Below, piece by piece: positions 15,261 through 22,981 of a DNA stretch of 38,866 nt (the stretch's first letter is position 1; each line of letters begins with the position of its first letter). The notes below the pieces were generated by a model. That model searched no databases. It was not told the origin of the DNA and saw only the letters and a program-made list of their open reading frames with translations. The stretch is taken from contig NZ_BCRA01000009.1 in the NCBI RefSeq assembly GCF_001552355.1, forward strand, positions 1 to 38,866, given 5' to 3'. A program made the translations under genes and the position numbers. The stretch comes from Microbacterium resistens NBRC 103078 (GTDB lineage: Bacteria; Actinomycetota; Actinomycetes; Actinomycetales; Microbacteriaceae).

Positions 15261-16514
15261 ATGATGCTTCCCGTCCGCGTGCACCGCGGCATCCCCTACG
15301 CCCAGGCGGAGCGGTTCGGCCGCCCCGCGCCGGTGCCCGCCGGGCCGCCCGTCCCCGGCGGGATCTCCGTCGAAGCACCGCAGCAGCCCAGTCGTCTGGC
15401 CCTGGTGATGGGTACCGCGGCGCCGCTGGAGCAGCAGGAGGACTGCCTCGAGCTCGCGATCTTCGCGCCCGTCTCCGTCGATCCGACCCCCTTCCCCGTC
15501 CTCGTGTGGCTTCACGGCGGGGCCTACCTCACCGGGTCCGGGGGCTGGAACCTCTACGACGCGACCGCGCTCGCGGCGCGCGGCCCGATGGTCGTGGTGG
15601 CGGTGAGCCATCGCCTCGGACTGCTCGGCTACGCCCCGGTCCCCGGGATCAGCGCCGGGAACCGCGGCCTGGCGGACCAGATCGCGGCGCTGGGGTGGGT
15701 GCAGCGACACATCGCCTCGTACGGCGGTGACCCCCGCCGCGTCACGGTGGCGGGCCAGTCCGCGGGCGCGCAGGCGATCGTGGCGATGCTGGGCATCGAT
15801 GGGACGCGGGGGCTGTTCCGTCGCGCCGTCGTGCAGAGCGCGCCGATCGGACTCGGCTTCCATTCCGCCGCGGATGCCGCGCGCGTCGCCGCGACCGTCG
15901 CCGCGAACGCCGGGACGGATCTGACGACGTGCTCGGTTGAGGACGTGCTGGCGACGCAGGAGCGCGCGGCCGGGGCCCTCGCCGGTGCGGGCCTGCTGCG
16001 CGCCGCGCCGCCCTTCCAACCGGTCTGGGGCGTCGACCCCCTGCCGGAACCGGAGGTCTGGCAACAGGCCGTCGACGCACGGATCCCCGACGTCGAGCTG
16101 CTGATCGGCACCACGGCCGACGAGGCCGCGGCGTTCGTCGCGAATCCGCACGACCCCGGGACCGAGGAGGCGGACGCCGCGAACCGCCTGCGACAGATGA
16201 TGACGCAGACGGTCTTCGCACAGGGGGCGACGGAGCTGGCCGATCGCTGGTCCGAGAACGGCGGACGCGCCCACCTGTACCGGTTCGAGAGGCACGGTGA
16301 CGCCAACCCTCTCGGCGCCTGTCACTGCTTCGAGCTCCCGCTGCTCTTCGGCGCCCCCGAGGACTGGCAGGACGCGCCGATGCTCGCGGGGATCCTGCCG
16401 CAGCGGACCGCCGAGGCGCGGGCGTCCGTGCAGACGCGATGGGCCGGCTTCGTCCGCGACGGCGATCCGGGCTGGGACGCGCACGCCGTCGGCCGCCCGC
16501 CGCAGGCGCTCTGA
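15261..16514 (+). CDS. aqdA: type-B carboxylesterase-like hydrolase, AqdA-like
   Basis: A 417-residue alpha/beta hydrolase of the carboxylesterase/pnbA family. The oxyanion motif HGGAYL is at 85-90, the nucleophile elbow GQSAG at 165-169 (S167), an acidic pair D287-E288 lies in TTADEAAAF, and the probable catalytic His is H355 in GACHCFELPLLFG. It is a little shorter than the usual 480-520 residues. GAGAGGAGGG precedes the start. It is the first gene of the operon under the twin dyads. In aqd clusters the first gene encodes such a hydrolase, thought to cleave the N-acylanthranilate released by the dioxygenase. That role is inferred from gene order. Confidence 0.82.
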   Translation: MMLPVRVHRGIPYAQAERFGRPAPVPAGPPVPGGISVEAPQQPSRLALVMGTAAPLEQQEDCLELAIFAPVSVDPTPFPVLVWLHGGAYLTGSGGWNLYDATALAARGPMVVVAVSHRLGLLGYAPVPGISAGNRGLADQIAALGWVQRHIASYGGDPRRVTVAGQSAGAQAIVAMLGIDGTRGLFRRAVVQSAPIGLGFHSAADAARVAATVAANAGTDLTTCSVEDVLATQERAAGALAGAGLLRAAPPFQPVWGVDPLPEPEVWQQAVDARIPDVELLIGTTADEAAAFVANPHDPGTEEADAANRLRQMMTQTVFAQGATELADRWSENGGRAHLYRFERHGDANPLGACHCFELPLLFGAPEDWQDAPMLAGILPQRTAEARASVQTRWAGFVRDGDPGWDAHAVGRPPQAL

Positions 16515-16528
16515 TCGGAGGCGTGGAC

Positions 16529-17692
16529 GTGTCCGGAGCAGGGACGGCCGAGGTGGTCGGCGGCGGGATCGCAGGCCTCAGCACGGCGATCGCGCTCGCG
16601 CAGCGCGGGTGGCGCGTCACGCTGCATGAGCGACAGGACCGGATCCGCGCCGTCGGCGCCGGGATCTATCTCTGGGACAACGGGCTGGCCGCTCTCGAGA
16701 GCCTGGGCGCGTTCGACGACGCCACCCGGGGAGCCCGGATCGCGCCGGCGGTCGAAGCACGCTCGCGTCTCGGGCGCACGCTGTACCGCATCCCGATCAA
16801 CGCCGAGGGACGGACCCGCTGCTTCACGGTGCTGCGGGAGACGCTGATCGACGCGCTCCGATCGGCGGCCGAGGCGTCCGCGGTCGACCTGCGCACGACC
16901 TCGACCTGCCTGGACGTCGATCCCGCGGGAACGCTCACCCTGGCCGACGAAGAGCGGCGTGCGGACCTGATCGTCTGCGCCGACGGAGTCGGGTCTCGTC
17001 TGCGCGATCGTCTCGGCCTCCTCCAGGAGCGGGTGCAGATGCGCCAGGGAGCAGCGCGCATGATGATCCGCACGACCCCCGGCGACGACCTCGACGTGCA
17101 CGCCGAGTACTTCGGCCCGCGCCGGCGCGTCCTGGTGACGCCGTGCACGCCTGAGCTCACGTACGTGGCGCTCGTCAGCGAGGCCGGGGACGACGCCGGC
17201 GCGGGGTCGGGTCCGGCGCACGGCTGGGAGCGGGACTTCCCGGCGCTCGACTCCCTGCTGCGTGCCGAGCCCGTGGCGGTCGTGCCCTGGTCCCGATTCG
17301 AGCTGGTCCGGCTCACCGCGTGGTCTCGGGGTCGTGTCGCCGTCCTCGGCGACGCCGCCCACGCCCAGCCGCCGTACCTCGGCCAGGGCGGCGGGACGGC
17401 GATGATGAACGCCCTGTCGCTGGCCCACGCCGTCACCGACGCACCGGACATGCCGAACGCCCTCCGGGTCTGGGAGCGGCGGCAGCGGCCTGCGGTGGAA
17501 CGCACCCAGCTGACGTCGTTCCGCATGCGCGGCCTCGACCGGCTGCCGAACGCGCCGAGGTCGGCGCTGCTGCGCGCGGCCGGGGTGCTCCCCGGCATCC
17601 AGAGGTCCGCCCTGGCGGCGACCAGGGAGCGGCCGGCGATCGGCGCCCGGTCCGCACCCGTCCTCAGAGAAACGACAGGAGACACCCCATGA
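16529..17692 (+). CDS. aqdB: FAD-dependent monooxygenase, AqdB-like
   Basis: A 387-residue class A flavin monooxygenase (PHBH fold). It has the FAD-binding VVGGGIAGLSTAIAL at about 9-23, the NAD(P)H/FAD motif CADGVGSRLRD near 150, and GDAAHAQPPYLGQGG near 275. GTG 16529 is chosen because CGGAGG sits seven bases upstream; GTG 16523 is too close to it. The gene begins 14 bases after the esterase stop and overlaps the dioxygenase start by four. In known aqd operons this enzyme hydroxylates C3 of 2-alkyl-4-quinolones (HHQ to PQS), making the substrate for the third enzyme. The same assignment here is inferred from the neighbouring AqdC. Confidence 0.82.
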   Translation: MSGAGTAEVVGGGIAGLSTAIALAQRGWRVTLHERQDRIRAVGAGIYLWDNGLAALESLGAFDDATRGARIAPAVEARSRLGRTLYRIPINAEGRTRCFTVLRETLIDALRSAAEASAVDLRTTSTCLDVDPAGTLTLADEERRADLIVCADGVGSRLRDRLGLLQERVQMRQGAARMMIRTTPGDDLDVHAEYFGPRRRVLVTPCTPELTYVALVSEAGDDAGAGSGPAHGWERDFPALDSLLRAEPVAVVPWSRFELVRLTAWSRGRVAVLGDAAHAQPPYLGQGGGTAMMNALSLAHAVTDAPDMPNALRVWERRQRPAVERTQLTSFRMRGLDRLPNAPRSALLRAAGVLPGIQRSALAATRERPAIGARSAPVLRETTGDTP

Positions 17693-18498
17693 TCACGACG
17701 ATGCGCGTAGGAGACGTGGACATCGCGTTCGACGACCAGGGCTACGCCCCGCATGCCCCGGCGATCGTGCTGCTGAACGGCTGGGCGCACGACCACCGTG
17801 CGTGGACCGGCCTGCTCCCTCTGCTTCGGGACGACTTCCGCGTGATCCGCGTGTGCTGGCGCGGCCACGGCCCCGACCGCACCCCACGGGGCGACTTCGG
17901 CGTCGCGGAGCAGACCGCCGACACGATCGGGCTCCTCGATGCCCTGGACGTGGAGAGCTTCGTCCCCCTCTCCCACGCGCACGGTGGATGGGTGGGACTG
18001 GAGATGGCGGAGCGGCTCGGCCCCGACCGGGTGCCCGCCGTCATCCTCCTGGACCTGATCATGACCCCTCCGCCGGCCGAGTTCGCCGCGGGGGTCGCCG
18101 CCCTGCAGGACCGCGCCAGCTGGAAGGCGGCCAGGGACGGCCTGCTCCAGTCATGGCTCGACGGCAGCACGAACCAGGCGGTCCTGGACCATGTGCGTTT
18201 CGACGCGGGCGGGTTCGGGTACGACATGTGGGCGCGCTCGGGCCGTGAGGTGCAGGCCGCGTACGCGCAGTGGGGCTCGCCGATGGGGCGCATGTCCCAG
18301 CTGTCCGCGCCACGACCGATCCGTCACGTCTTCAGCCACCCGAAGGACGAGGCGTACGACCGCCTGCACGCGGAGTACGCGGCGGCCAACCCGTGGTTCA
18401 GCTATGCACGGCTCGACGGTGAGACCCACTTCCCCGGCATCGAGCTGCCCGGGGAGGTCGCCGCCCAGACCCGGGAGGTGCTGCAGAGCATCGCCTGA
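17689..18498 (+). CDS. aqdC: cofactor-free PQS 2,4-dioxygenase, AqdC-like
   Basis: A 269-residue alpha/beta-fold protein of the HOD/QDO dioxygenase group, which opens 3-hydroxy-4(1H)-quinolone rings with O2 and releases CO. Shared features with HOD are WRGHGP, HGGWV, WGSPMGRM and THFPG. The nucleophile position is alanine, A97 in LSHAHGGW. The other triad members are D122 and H247, and H98 follows. In AqdC of Mycobacteroides abscessus the equivalent set is an Ala/His/Asp triad with H246 as base and H97 contacting the substrate, a one-residue offset. HOD and true hydrolases have serine there. This argues strongly for a PQS-cleaving AqdC rather than an esterase. Chain-length preference cannot be read. 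Confidence 0.85.
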   Translation: MITTMRVGDVDIAFDDQGYAPHAPAIVLLNGWAHDHRAWTGLLPLLRDDFRVIRVCWRGHGPDRTPRGDFGVAEQTADTIGLLDALDVESFVPLSHAHGGWVGLEMAERLGPDRVPAVILLDLIMTPPPAEFAAGVAALQDRASWKAARDGLLQSWLDGSTNQAVLDHVRFDAGGFGYDMWARSGREVQAAYAQWGSPMGRMSQLSAPRPIRHVFSHPKDEAYDRLHAEYAAANPWFSYARLDGETHFPGIELPGEVAAQTREVLQSIA

Positions 18499-18537
18499 CG
18501 AACGGTGCGGTCGCCTCCGGGGGCCGCACAGGGGACG

Positions 18538-18587
18538 GACGCGCGGTCCGGCCGGGAGAGCCCGACTCCCGGCCGGCACCGCGCGTC
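18538..18587 (+). terminator. long GC-rich hairpin after the aqd operon
   Basis: The arms GACGCGCGG-CC-GGCCGGGAG (18538-18558, with one T bulge) and CTCCCGGCC-GG-CCGCGCGTC (18566-18587, with a CA bulge) enclose a seven-base loop. TCTTCT follows. It lies 40 bases after the stop of the dioxygenase gene. The rest of 18499-18705 shows nothing further. Confidence 0.75.
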
Positions 18588-18705
18588 TTCTCGTCCTCGC
18601 GGGACGGCTCCCCCGATGGCCGGCCCGCGGTCCGGCTGACGGGCGGCGCGATGTCGCGCGAGCAGGTCCCCCGCCGGACGGGTACCGCGACACCCGACGC
18701 CGCCG

Positions 18706-19164
18706 CTACCGCAGACGCTTGCGGAGGAAGACCTGGGCCGTGCCGTCCCCCTGGTCGATCCGCTCGGCCTCCCGATAGCCGCAGTTGGTGTACAGCGCGA
18801 TGTTGGCCTCGCTGAGACTGCCGGTGAAGAGCTCGGCCTCGGCGCAGTCGGTGTCCGCTTCGATCGCCTCGAGAAGCCGCCGGCCGATGCCCTCCCCCTG
18901 GACGTCGGGTGCGACGGCGATCCGACCGATCTGCAGCACCCCGTCCCGCTCACGTGCGCGGATGGCGCCGACGATCCGGTTCGCGTGTACGGCGACGAAT
19001 CCCTGCGCATCCCGCAGCTCCGCCTCGACCTGCTCCAGGGTCTGGGTCAGCGCCGGCTGATCCGGATCCCGATACACGAGCGCCTCGGAGACGAACGCCG
19101 CGCGCTGGAGGGTGAGCACCTCCCCTGCGTCTTCCGGCGTGATGCGTCTGATCTGGATCGCCAT
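18706..19164 (-). CDS. GNAT family N-acetyltransferase
   Basis: A 152-residue single-domain GNAT protein. The acetyl-CoA-binding motif A is seen as IGRIAVAPDVQGEGIGRRLLEAIEA at about 79-103, with the R/Q-x-x-G-x-G/A pattern (QGEGIG). Motif B follows as LYTNCGYREAERI. Such enzymes transfer an acetyl group to small amines or protein N-termini; the acceptor here is unknown. A GAAGGGA sequence precedes the ATG. It is convergent with the aqd operon and does not appear linked to it. Confidence 0.88.
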   Translation of the reverse strand: MAIQIRRITPEDAGEVLTLQRAAFVSEALVYRDPDQPALTQTLEQVEAELRDAQGFVAVHANRIVGAIRARERDGVLQIGRIAVAPDVQGEGIGRRLLEAIEADTDCAEAELFTGSLSEANIALYTNCGYREAERIDQGDGTAQVFLRKRLR

Positions 19165-19372
19165 CTGGTCCCTTCCTCACGGTGCGCCAGCCACGATATC
19201 GAGCGCGCCGAGGATCCGCCCGGGGGTCGACCTCCCCGGTCGTTCGCGATATGCGGCGCAGCCCTCCGCCGGATCCGCCGACCCCCTCCCAGGACCGACG
19301 AGCGTGCGGTGACGCCCGCTCAGCCGTTCCTCCCGAGCCCGATCCTTGCCGTGAAGCCGTGAGCGACATAGG

Positions 19373-19388
19373 GTTCTGTTAACAGAAC
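19373..19388. promoter_or_regulatory. perfect palindrome ahead of the XRE-cupin gene
   Basis: GTTCTGTTAACAGAAC is a perfect 16-base palindrome ending 12 bases before the GTG start and directly before GGAGG. Its position over the start region suggests autorepression by the XRE protein. The TGTTAACA core resembles XRE-type operators. No binding data can be inferred. Confidence 0.6.
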
Positions 19389-19399
19389 GGAGGCGAGAC

Positions 19400-19969
19400 G
19401 TGCCGGACGCGCTCGGGACGATGCTGCGAACGCTGCGCGCGGACCGGGGCGTGTCGCTGTCCGAGCTGGCACGCCAAAGCGGCGTCGGCAAGGGCACGAT
19501 CTCGGAACTGGAGAACGGTCTCCGCGGCGCCCGCCTCGACACCCTCTTCGCGCTGACCACCGCCCTGGACGCGCCGCTCAGCGCCCTGCTGCCCGAGCGC
19601 GCGGGCGCCGATGCCGTGCAGGTCGCCGGCGCATCGGTGAGCGCGGTCCTCCTCGACCGCTGGGACGACGGCCAAGGGCTGGTCGAGGCGTATCGGGCGA
19701 GCCTGACGATGGATCGGCAGGAGAGCCGCGCTCACGCAGACGGCGTCGAGGAGACCGTCACCGTCCTCGGCGGACGCGTCCGCATCGGTCCGATCGGGCA
19801 CGAACGCGAGCTCGGCGCCGGGGAGAGCCTGCGTTACCGCGGCGACGTCCCGCATCGCTTTCAAGCCCTGGACGCCTCTGCCCGCGTCGTCCTGCTCATG
19901 CACTATCCACCCGCCGCCGCACCCGCCAGGGCGACACCGCCCCGACGGACAGAGGAGCACCACGAATGA
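19400..19969 (+). CDS. XRE-cupin transcriptional regulator
   Basis: A 189-residue two-domain regulator. The XRE helix-turn-helix is at residues 5-60 (LGTMLRTLRADRGVSLSELARQS and VGKGTISELENGLRGARLDTL). A C-terminal cupin sensor domain runs from about 95 to 180 (ETVTVLGGRVRIGPIG, ELGAGESLRYRGDVPHRFQAL). GTG 19400 follows GGAGG. A perfect palindrome lies just upstream. Its stop overlaps the start of a YbaK-type deacylase gene (ATGA), so the two are cotranscribed. XRE-cupin proteins usually sense a small metabolite and control the neighbouring gene. Confidence 0.88.
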   Translation: MPDALGTMLRTLRADRGVSLSELARQSGVGKGTISELENGLRGARLDTLFALTTALDAPLSALLPERAGADAVQVAGASVSAVLLDRWDDGQGLVEAYRASLTMDRQESRAHADGVEETVTVLGGRVRIGPIGHERELGAGESLRYRGDVPHRFQALDASARVVLLMHYPPAAAPARATPPRRTEEHHE

Positions 19970-20454
19970 CCGTCGACCAGACGCTGCCCGAGCGCAGCCG
20001 CATCGTCCAGCAGCACGTGACCGACGCCGGGATCACCGCGCGCGTCCGCGAGCTTCCCGACTCCGCCCGCACGGCGACGGAGGCGGCGGCGGCGCTCGGA
20101 TGCGAGGTGGGCGCCATCGCCAACAGCCTGTTGTTCCTCGCCGACGACGAGCCCGTGCTCGTCATGACGAGCGGGCGTCATCGCGTGGATCCGGCGGTCC
20201 TCGCGGGCCAGCTCGGGGCCGCGCGCATCGAGATGGCCACGGCGAAGCAGGTCAGGACCGTCACCGGGCAGGCGATCGGCGGCGTCGCGCCGGTCGGGCA
20301 CCCCGCCCCGGTGCCCACGGTCATCGATGAGGCCCTCGCCGACTACGACACGATCTGGGCGGCGGCGGGGACGCCCCACACGGTGATGCCGCTCACGATC
20401 GACTCCCTGTCGGCGCTGACCGGCGGCCGCCGGGTACGGGTCGCCGCGGACTGA
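19966..20454 (+). CDS. YbaK/EbsC-family aminoacyl-tRNA deacylase
   Basis: A 162-residue single-domain protein of the YbaK/ProX editing family, which clears misacylated tRNA (for example Cys-tRNAPro or Ala-tRNAPro). Family marks are ANSLLFLADDEPVLVMTSGRHRVD, the lysine in MATAKQVRTVTGQAIGGVAPVGHP, and the C-terminal AAGTPHTVMPLTIDSL. It is coupled by a four-base overlap to an XRE-cupin regulator, which suggests metabolite-controlled tRNA editing. The preferred amino acid is not readable from the sequence. Confidence 0.88.
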   Translation: MTVDQTLPERSRIVQQHVTDAGITARVRELPDSARTATEAAAALGCEVGAIANSLLFLADDEPVLVMTSGRHRVDPAVLAGQLGAARIEMATAKQVRTVTGQAIGGVAPVGHPAPVPTVIDEALADYDTIWAAAGTPHTVMPLTIDSLSALTGGRRVRVAAD

Positions 20455-20512
20455 GCCGGGTCGCCGAGCTCGCGTCATCGGCGCAGCGCGGCGCACGGTT
20501 CGTTGCTTCATC

Positions 20513-21412
20513 TCATGAGGTGCCGAGCTTCTCCACCGCGAAGTCGAGGAGGGCCGAGGCCCGCGGGGTGAGCGACATGTCGGCGGGCCAGATGCCCACC
20601 ACATGCGAGACGGTGACCGGCGGGTCCAGCGGGCGGATCACGACGGGACGCCCCTCAGTGCTCATGGGCAGGGTGTTCGGTCGCGACATGAGCAGGCCGT
20701 AACCGACCCCGCGTCCCACGAGCGCCTCGACGAGCGAGATCTGGGGAACCCGAGCCTCGATCCGGGGTTCCAGCCCCCGGGCGGAGAAGGCGTCGGTCAC
20801 GTTGCGCGTGCCGGGGGTCGCGTCGTAGAGGATGAACGGCTCGTCGGCGAGCTGCGCCAGATCCACCGCCAGCGCGGATGCCAAGGGGTGATCGGGATGC
20901 AGATGGACCTCGAGCCGCGTGGCGTAGATCCTGCGGCGGCGATACCCCACGGGGAGGGACACGTCGAAGACGAGAGCCACATCCAGGCGCCCGGCCTCCA
21001 GACCGGAGAGCAGCTCCTCGTTGGTGCCCACCATGATCTCGAGCTGCACACCGGGATGCCGTTTGGGAAACCCCTCCAGAAGCTCAGGGACGACGTTCGT
21101 GGCGAAGCTCGAGTAGCAGCCGAGCTTCACCGGCCCCCGGAGCTCCCCGTCCCGCCCCGCGCCGCGCACGAGCTCCCGGGTGTCCGTGACGATCCTCCGG
21201 GCGTTCTCGGCGAAACGCTGGCCGGTCGGTGTCAGGGTGAGACCGCGCGCCTTGCGCCGGACGCACAGCTGCTCCCCGACCGCCTTCTCCAGGGCCGTGA
21301 TCGCCTGCGACAACGCGGACTCGGAGATGTGGAGATGCGCTGCGGCGGCACTCAAGGTGGAGAAGTCCGGCAACGCGGCGAACAGCTCCAGCTGCCGCAG
21401 GCTCACATCCAT
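20513..21412 (-). CDS. LysR-type transcriptional regulator
   Basis: A 299-residue LysR protein. The N-terminal winged helix is at 1-65 (LRQLELFAALPDFSTLSAAA, LHISESALSQAITALEKAVGEQL), and the periplasmic-binding-like effector domain starts near 90 (GPVKLGCYSSFATNVVPELLEGFPKRHPGV). It is divergent from a transporter - FAD hydroxylase - reductase cluster, the classic arrangement for a LysR activator of aromatic-acid catabolism. The 132-base control region holds the palindrome ATCCGCGGAT at 21456-21465. The effector is probably the transported acid, which is unknown. Confidence 0.92.
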   Translation of the reverse strand: MDVSLRQLELFAALPDFSTLSAAAAHLHISESALSQAITALEKAVGEQLCVRRKARGLTLTPTGQRFAENARRIVTDTRELVRGAGRDGELRGPVKLGCYSSFATNVVPELLEGFPKRHPGVQLEIMVGTNEELLSGLEAGRLDVALVFDVSLPVGYRRRRIYATRLEVHLHPDHPLASALAVDLAQLADEPFILYDATPGTRNVTDAFSARGLEPRIEARVPQISLVEALVGRGVGYGLLMSRPNTLPMSTEGRPVVIRPLDPPVTVSHVVGIWPADMSLTPRASALLDFAVEKLGTS

Positions 21413-21455
21413 GTCATGCCTCTTCCGGTCAGCTTCTTCGGTATGACCGAATTAT

Positions 21456-21465
21456 ATCCGCGGAT
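21456..21465. promoter_or_regulatory. short palindrome in the LysR-transporter intergenic region
   Basis: ATCCGCGGAT is a perfect 10-base palindrome in an otherwise AT-rich stretch (21445-21480), 44 bases upstream of the LysR start. It is a candidate LysR recognition site. It does not show the full T-N11-A box clearly, so confidence is low. Confidence 0.35.
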
Positions 21466-21524
21466 TAGTGCGATTTACATGCAGTGACAAGGGCTCCACG
21501 ATAGGAGGACCCGCTTCCCGATCC

Positions 21525-21540
21525 CTCCCTCCGGAGGGAG
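21525..21540 (+). promoter_or_regulatory. palindrome that includes the Shine-Dalgarno of the transporter gene
   Basis: CTCCCTCCGGAGGGAG is a perfect 16-base palindrome. Its right arm is the ribosome-binding site of the gene starting at ATG 21545. In mRNA the arm could be masked by its partner, with a tight loop. It also supports the choice of ATG 21545 over the in-frame ATG 21563. Confidence 0.45.
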
Positions 21541-21544
21541 AACA

Positions 21545-22942
21545 ATGACGTTAGGGACAACAATGACCTCCTCCCCCGCCACCGGCGATCCGGCGTCCCA
21601 GCGCCGGATCGCGTTCGCGACGATCATCGGCACCACGATCGAGTGGTACGACTTCTTCATCTACGCCACGAGCGCCGGGCTCGTCTTCGCCCAGTTGTTC
21701 TTCCAGCCGGCCGGGAAGGAGATCGCGCTCCTGCTCTCCTTCGCCACGGTCGGCATCTCCTTCCTCTTCCGTCCGCTCGGCGCCTTCCTTGCCGGGCACT
21801 TCGGCGACATCATCGGCCGCCGCGCCATGCTGGTCGCCACCCTGGTCCTCATGGGCGCGGCCACGACGCTCATCGGCGTGCTCCCGACCTACGCGCAGAT
21901 CGGCATCGCGGCACCGGTGCTGCTGCTCCTGCTGCGGATCCTGCAGGGCCTCTCGGCCGGCGGCGAGTGGGGCGGTGCCGTCCTGATGGCGGTCGAGCAC
22001 GCCCCCGCCCACCGTCGCGGTCGCGCGGGATCCTGGCCCCAGCTCGGCGTGCCGCTCGGGTTCCTGCTGGCCTCCGGCATGACCGCGCTCATGACCGGGC
22101 TCATCTCTCCTGGTGAGGCCTACCTGCAGTGGGGCTGGCGCGTGCCGTTCCTGGTGAGCGTCGTGCTCATCGTCGTCGGCTTCGTGATCCGGCGCTCGGT
22201 GGCCGAGAGCCCGGTCTTCGCCGAGATCGCCCGACGCGGGAAGCAGGAGTCCCTCCCGATCGTGACCCTCTTCCGGCGCCACGGGCATCTCGTCTTCCTC
22301 GCTGCCCTGGTGTTCGTGGGCAACGGCACCCTCGGGTACATGACGACCGGCGGCTTCCTCAACAACTATGCGATCAGCGTCCAGAGCCTCGACACCACGG
22401 CGGTTCTCCTCGCCGCCGTGTTCGCGGCCGTCGTCTGGTTCTTCTCGACGCTCCTCGCGGGTCGTCTCGCGGACCGGATCGGACGGAGGGTGACCTTCCT
22501 CATCGGCTTCGGCATCCAGGCCGTCGTCGTGTTCCCCGTCTTCTGGCTCGTCGACGCCGGAGGCCTTCCCGGCCTCTACGTCGCGGTCCTGCTCATCTCG
22601 AGCGGACTCGGCCTCACCTATGGCCCGCTCGCCGCGTGGTACGCGGAGATCTTCCCCGCGTCCGTCCGCTTCTCCGGCGTCTCCATCACCTATGCGATCG
22701 GCGCGGTGCTCGGCGGGGCGTTCGCGCCGATGATCGCGCAGATGCTGCTGGGCGCCACGGGCACCACGGCCTCCGTCTCGGCGTACCTGCTCTTCGCCAC
22801 GCTCCTCGGCGCCGGCGCGACGCTGTGCCTCCGGGACCGCAGCGGGATCCCCCTGGGGCCGGACCACGAGACCGAGCAGGCGCAGGGGGCCACCGTCTTC
22901 ACGCCGAGGAACGCGACGGAAAGCCTCGCGCCCACCCGATAA
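21545..22942 (+). CDS. MFS transporter, metabolite:H+ symporter (MHS) type
   Basis: A 465-residue, 12-segment transporter of the MHS family (ShiA/ProP/aromatic and organic acid symporters). The hallmark start RRIAFATIIGTTIEWYDFFIYA is at about 20-41. Motif A GHFGDIIGRRAMLVATLVLMG is near 85, and the GEWGGAVLMAVEHAPAHRRG block is near 140. MHS proteins bring organic acids in with protons. It opens a cluster with an FAD hydroxylase and a COG2085 reductase, opposite a LysR gene. An aromatic or heteroaromatic acid is therefore a plausible cargo, though the identity is not shown. Confidence 0.9.
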   Translation: MTLGTTMTSSPATGDPASQRRIAFATIIGTTIEWYDFFIYATSAGLVFAQLFFQPAGKEIALLLSFATVGISFLFRPLGAFLAGHFGDIIGRRAMLVATLVLMGAATTLIGVLPTYAQIGIAAPVLLLLLRILQGLSAGGEWGGAVLMAVEHAPAHRRGRAGSWPQLGVPLGFLLASGMTALMTGLISPGEAYLQWGWRVPFLVSVVLIVVGFVIRRSVAESPVFAEIARRGKQESLPIVTLFRRHGHLVFLAALVFVGNGTLGYMTTGGFLNNYAISVQSLDTTAVLLAAVFAAVVWFFSTLLAGRLADRIGRRVTFLIGFGIQAVVVFPVFWLVDAGGLPGLYVAVLLISSGLGLTYGPLAAWYAEIFPASVRFSGVSITYAIGAVLGGAFAPMIAQMLLGATGTTASVSAYLLFATLLGAGATLCLRDRSGIPLGPDHETEQAQGATVFTPRNATESLAPTR

Positions 22943-22981
22943 CCACCGCGCAGTCCGCTGCGACGCCGTCAAGGAGAACCC

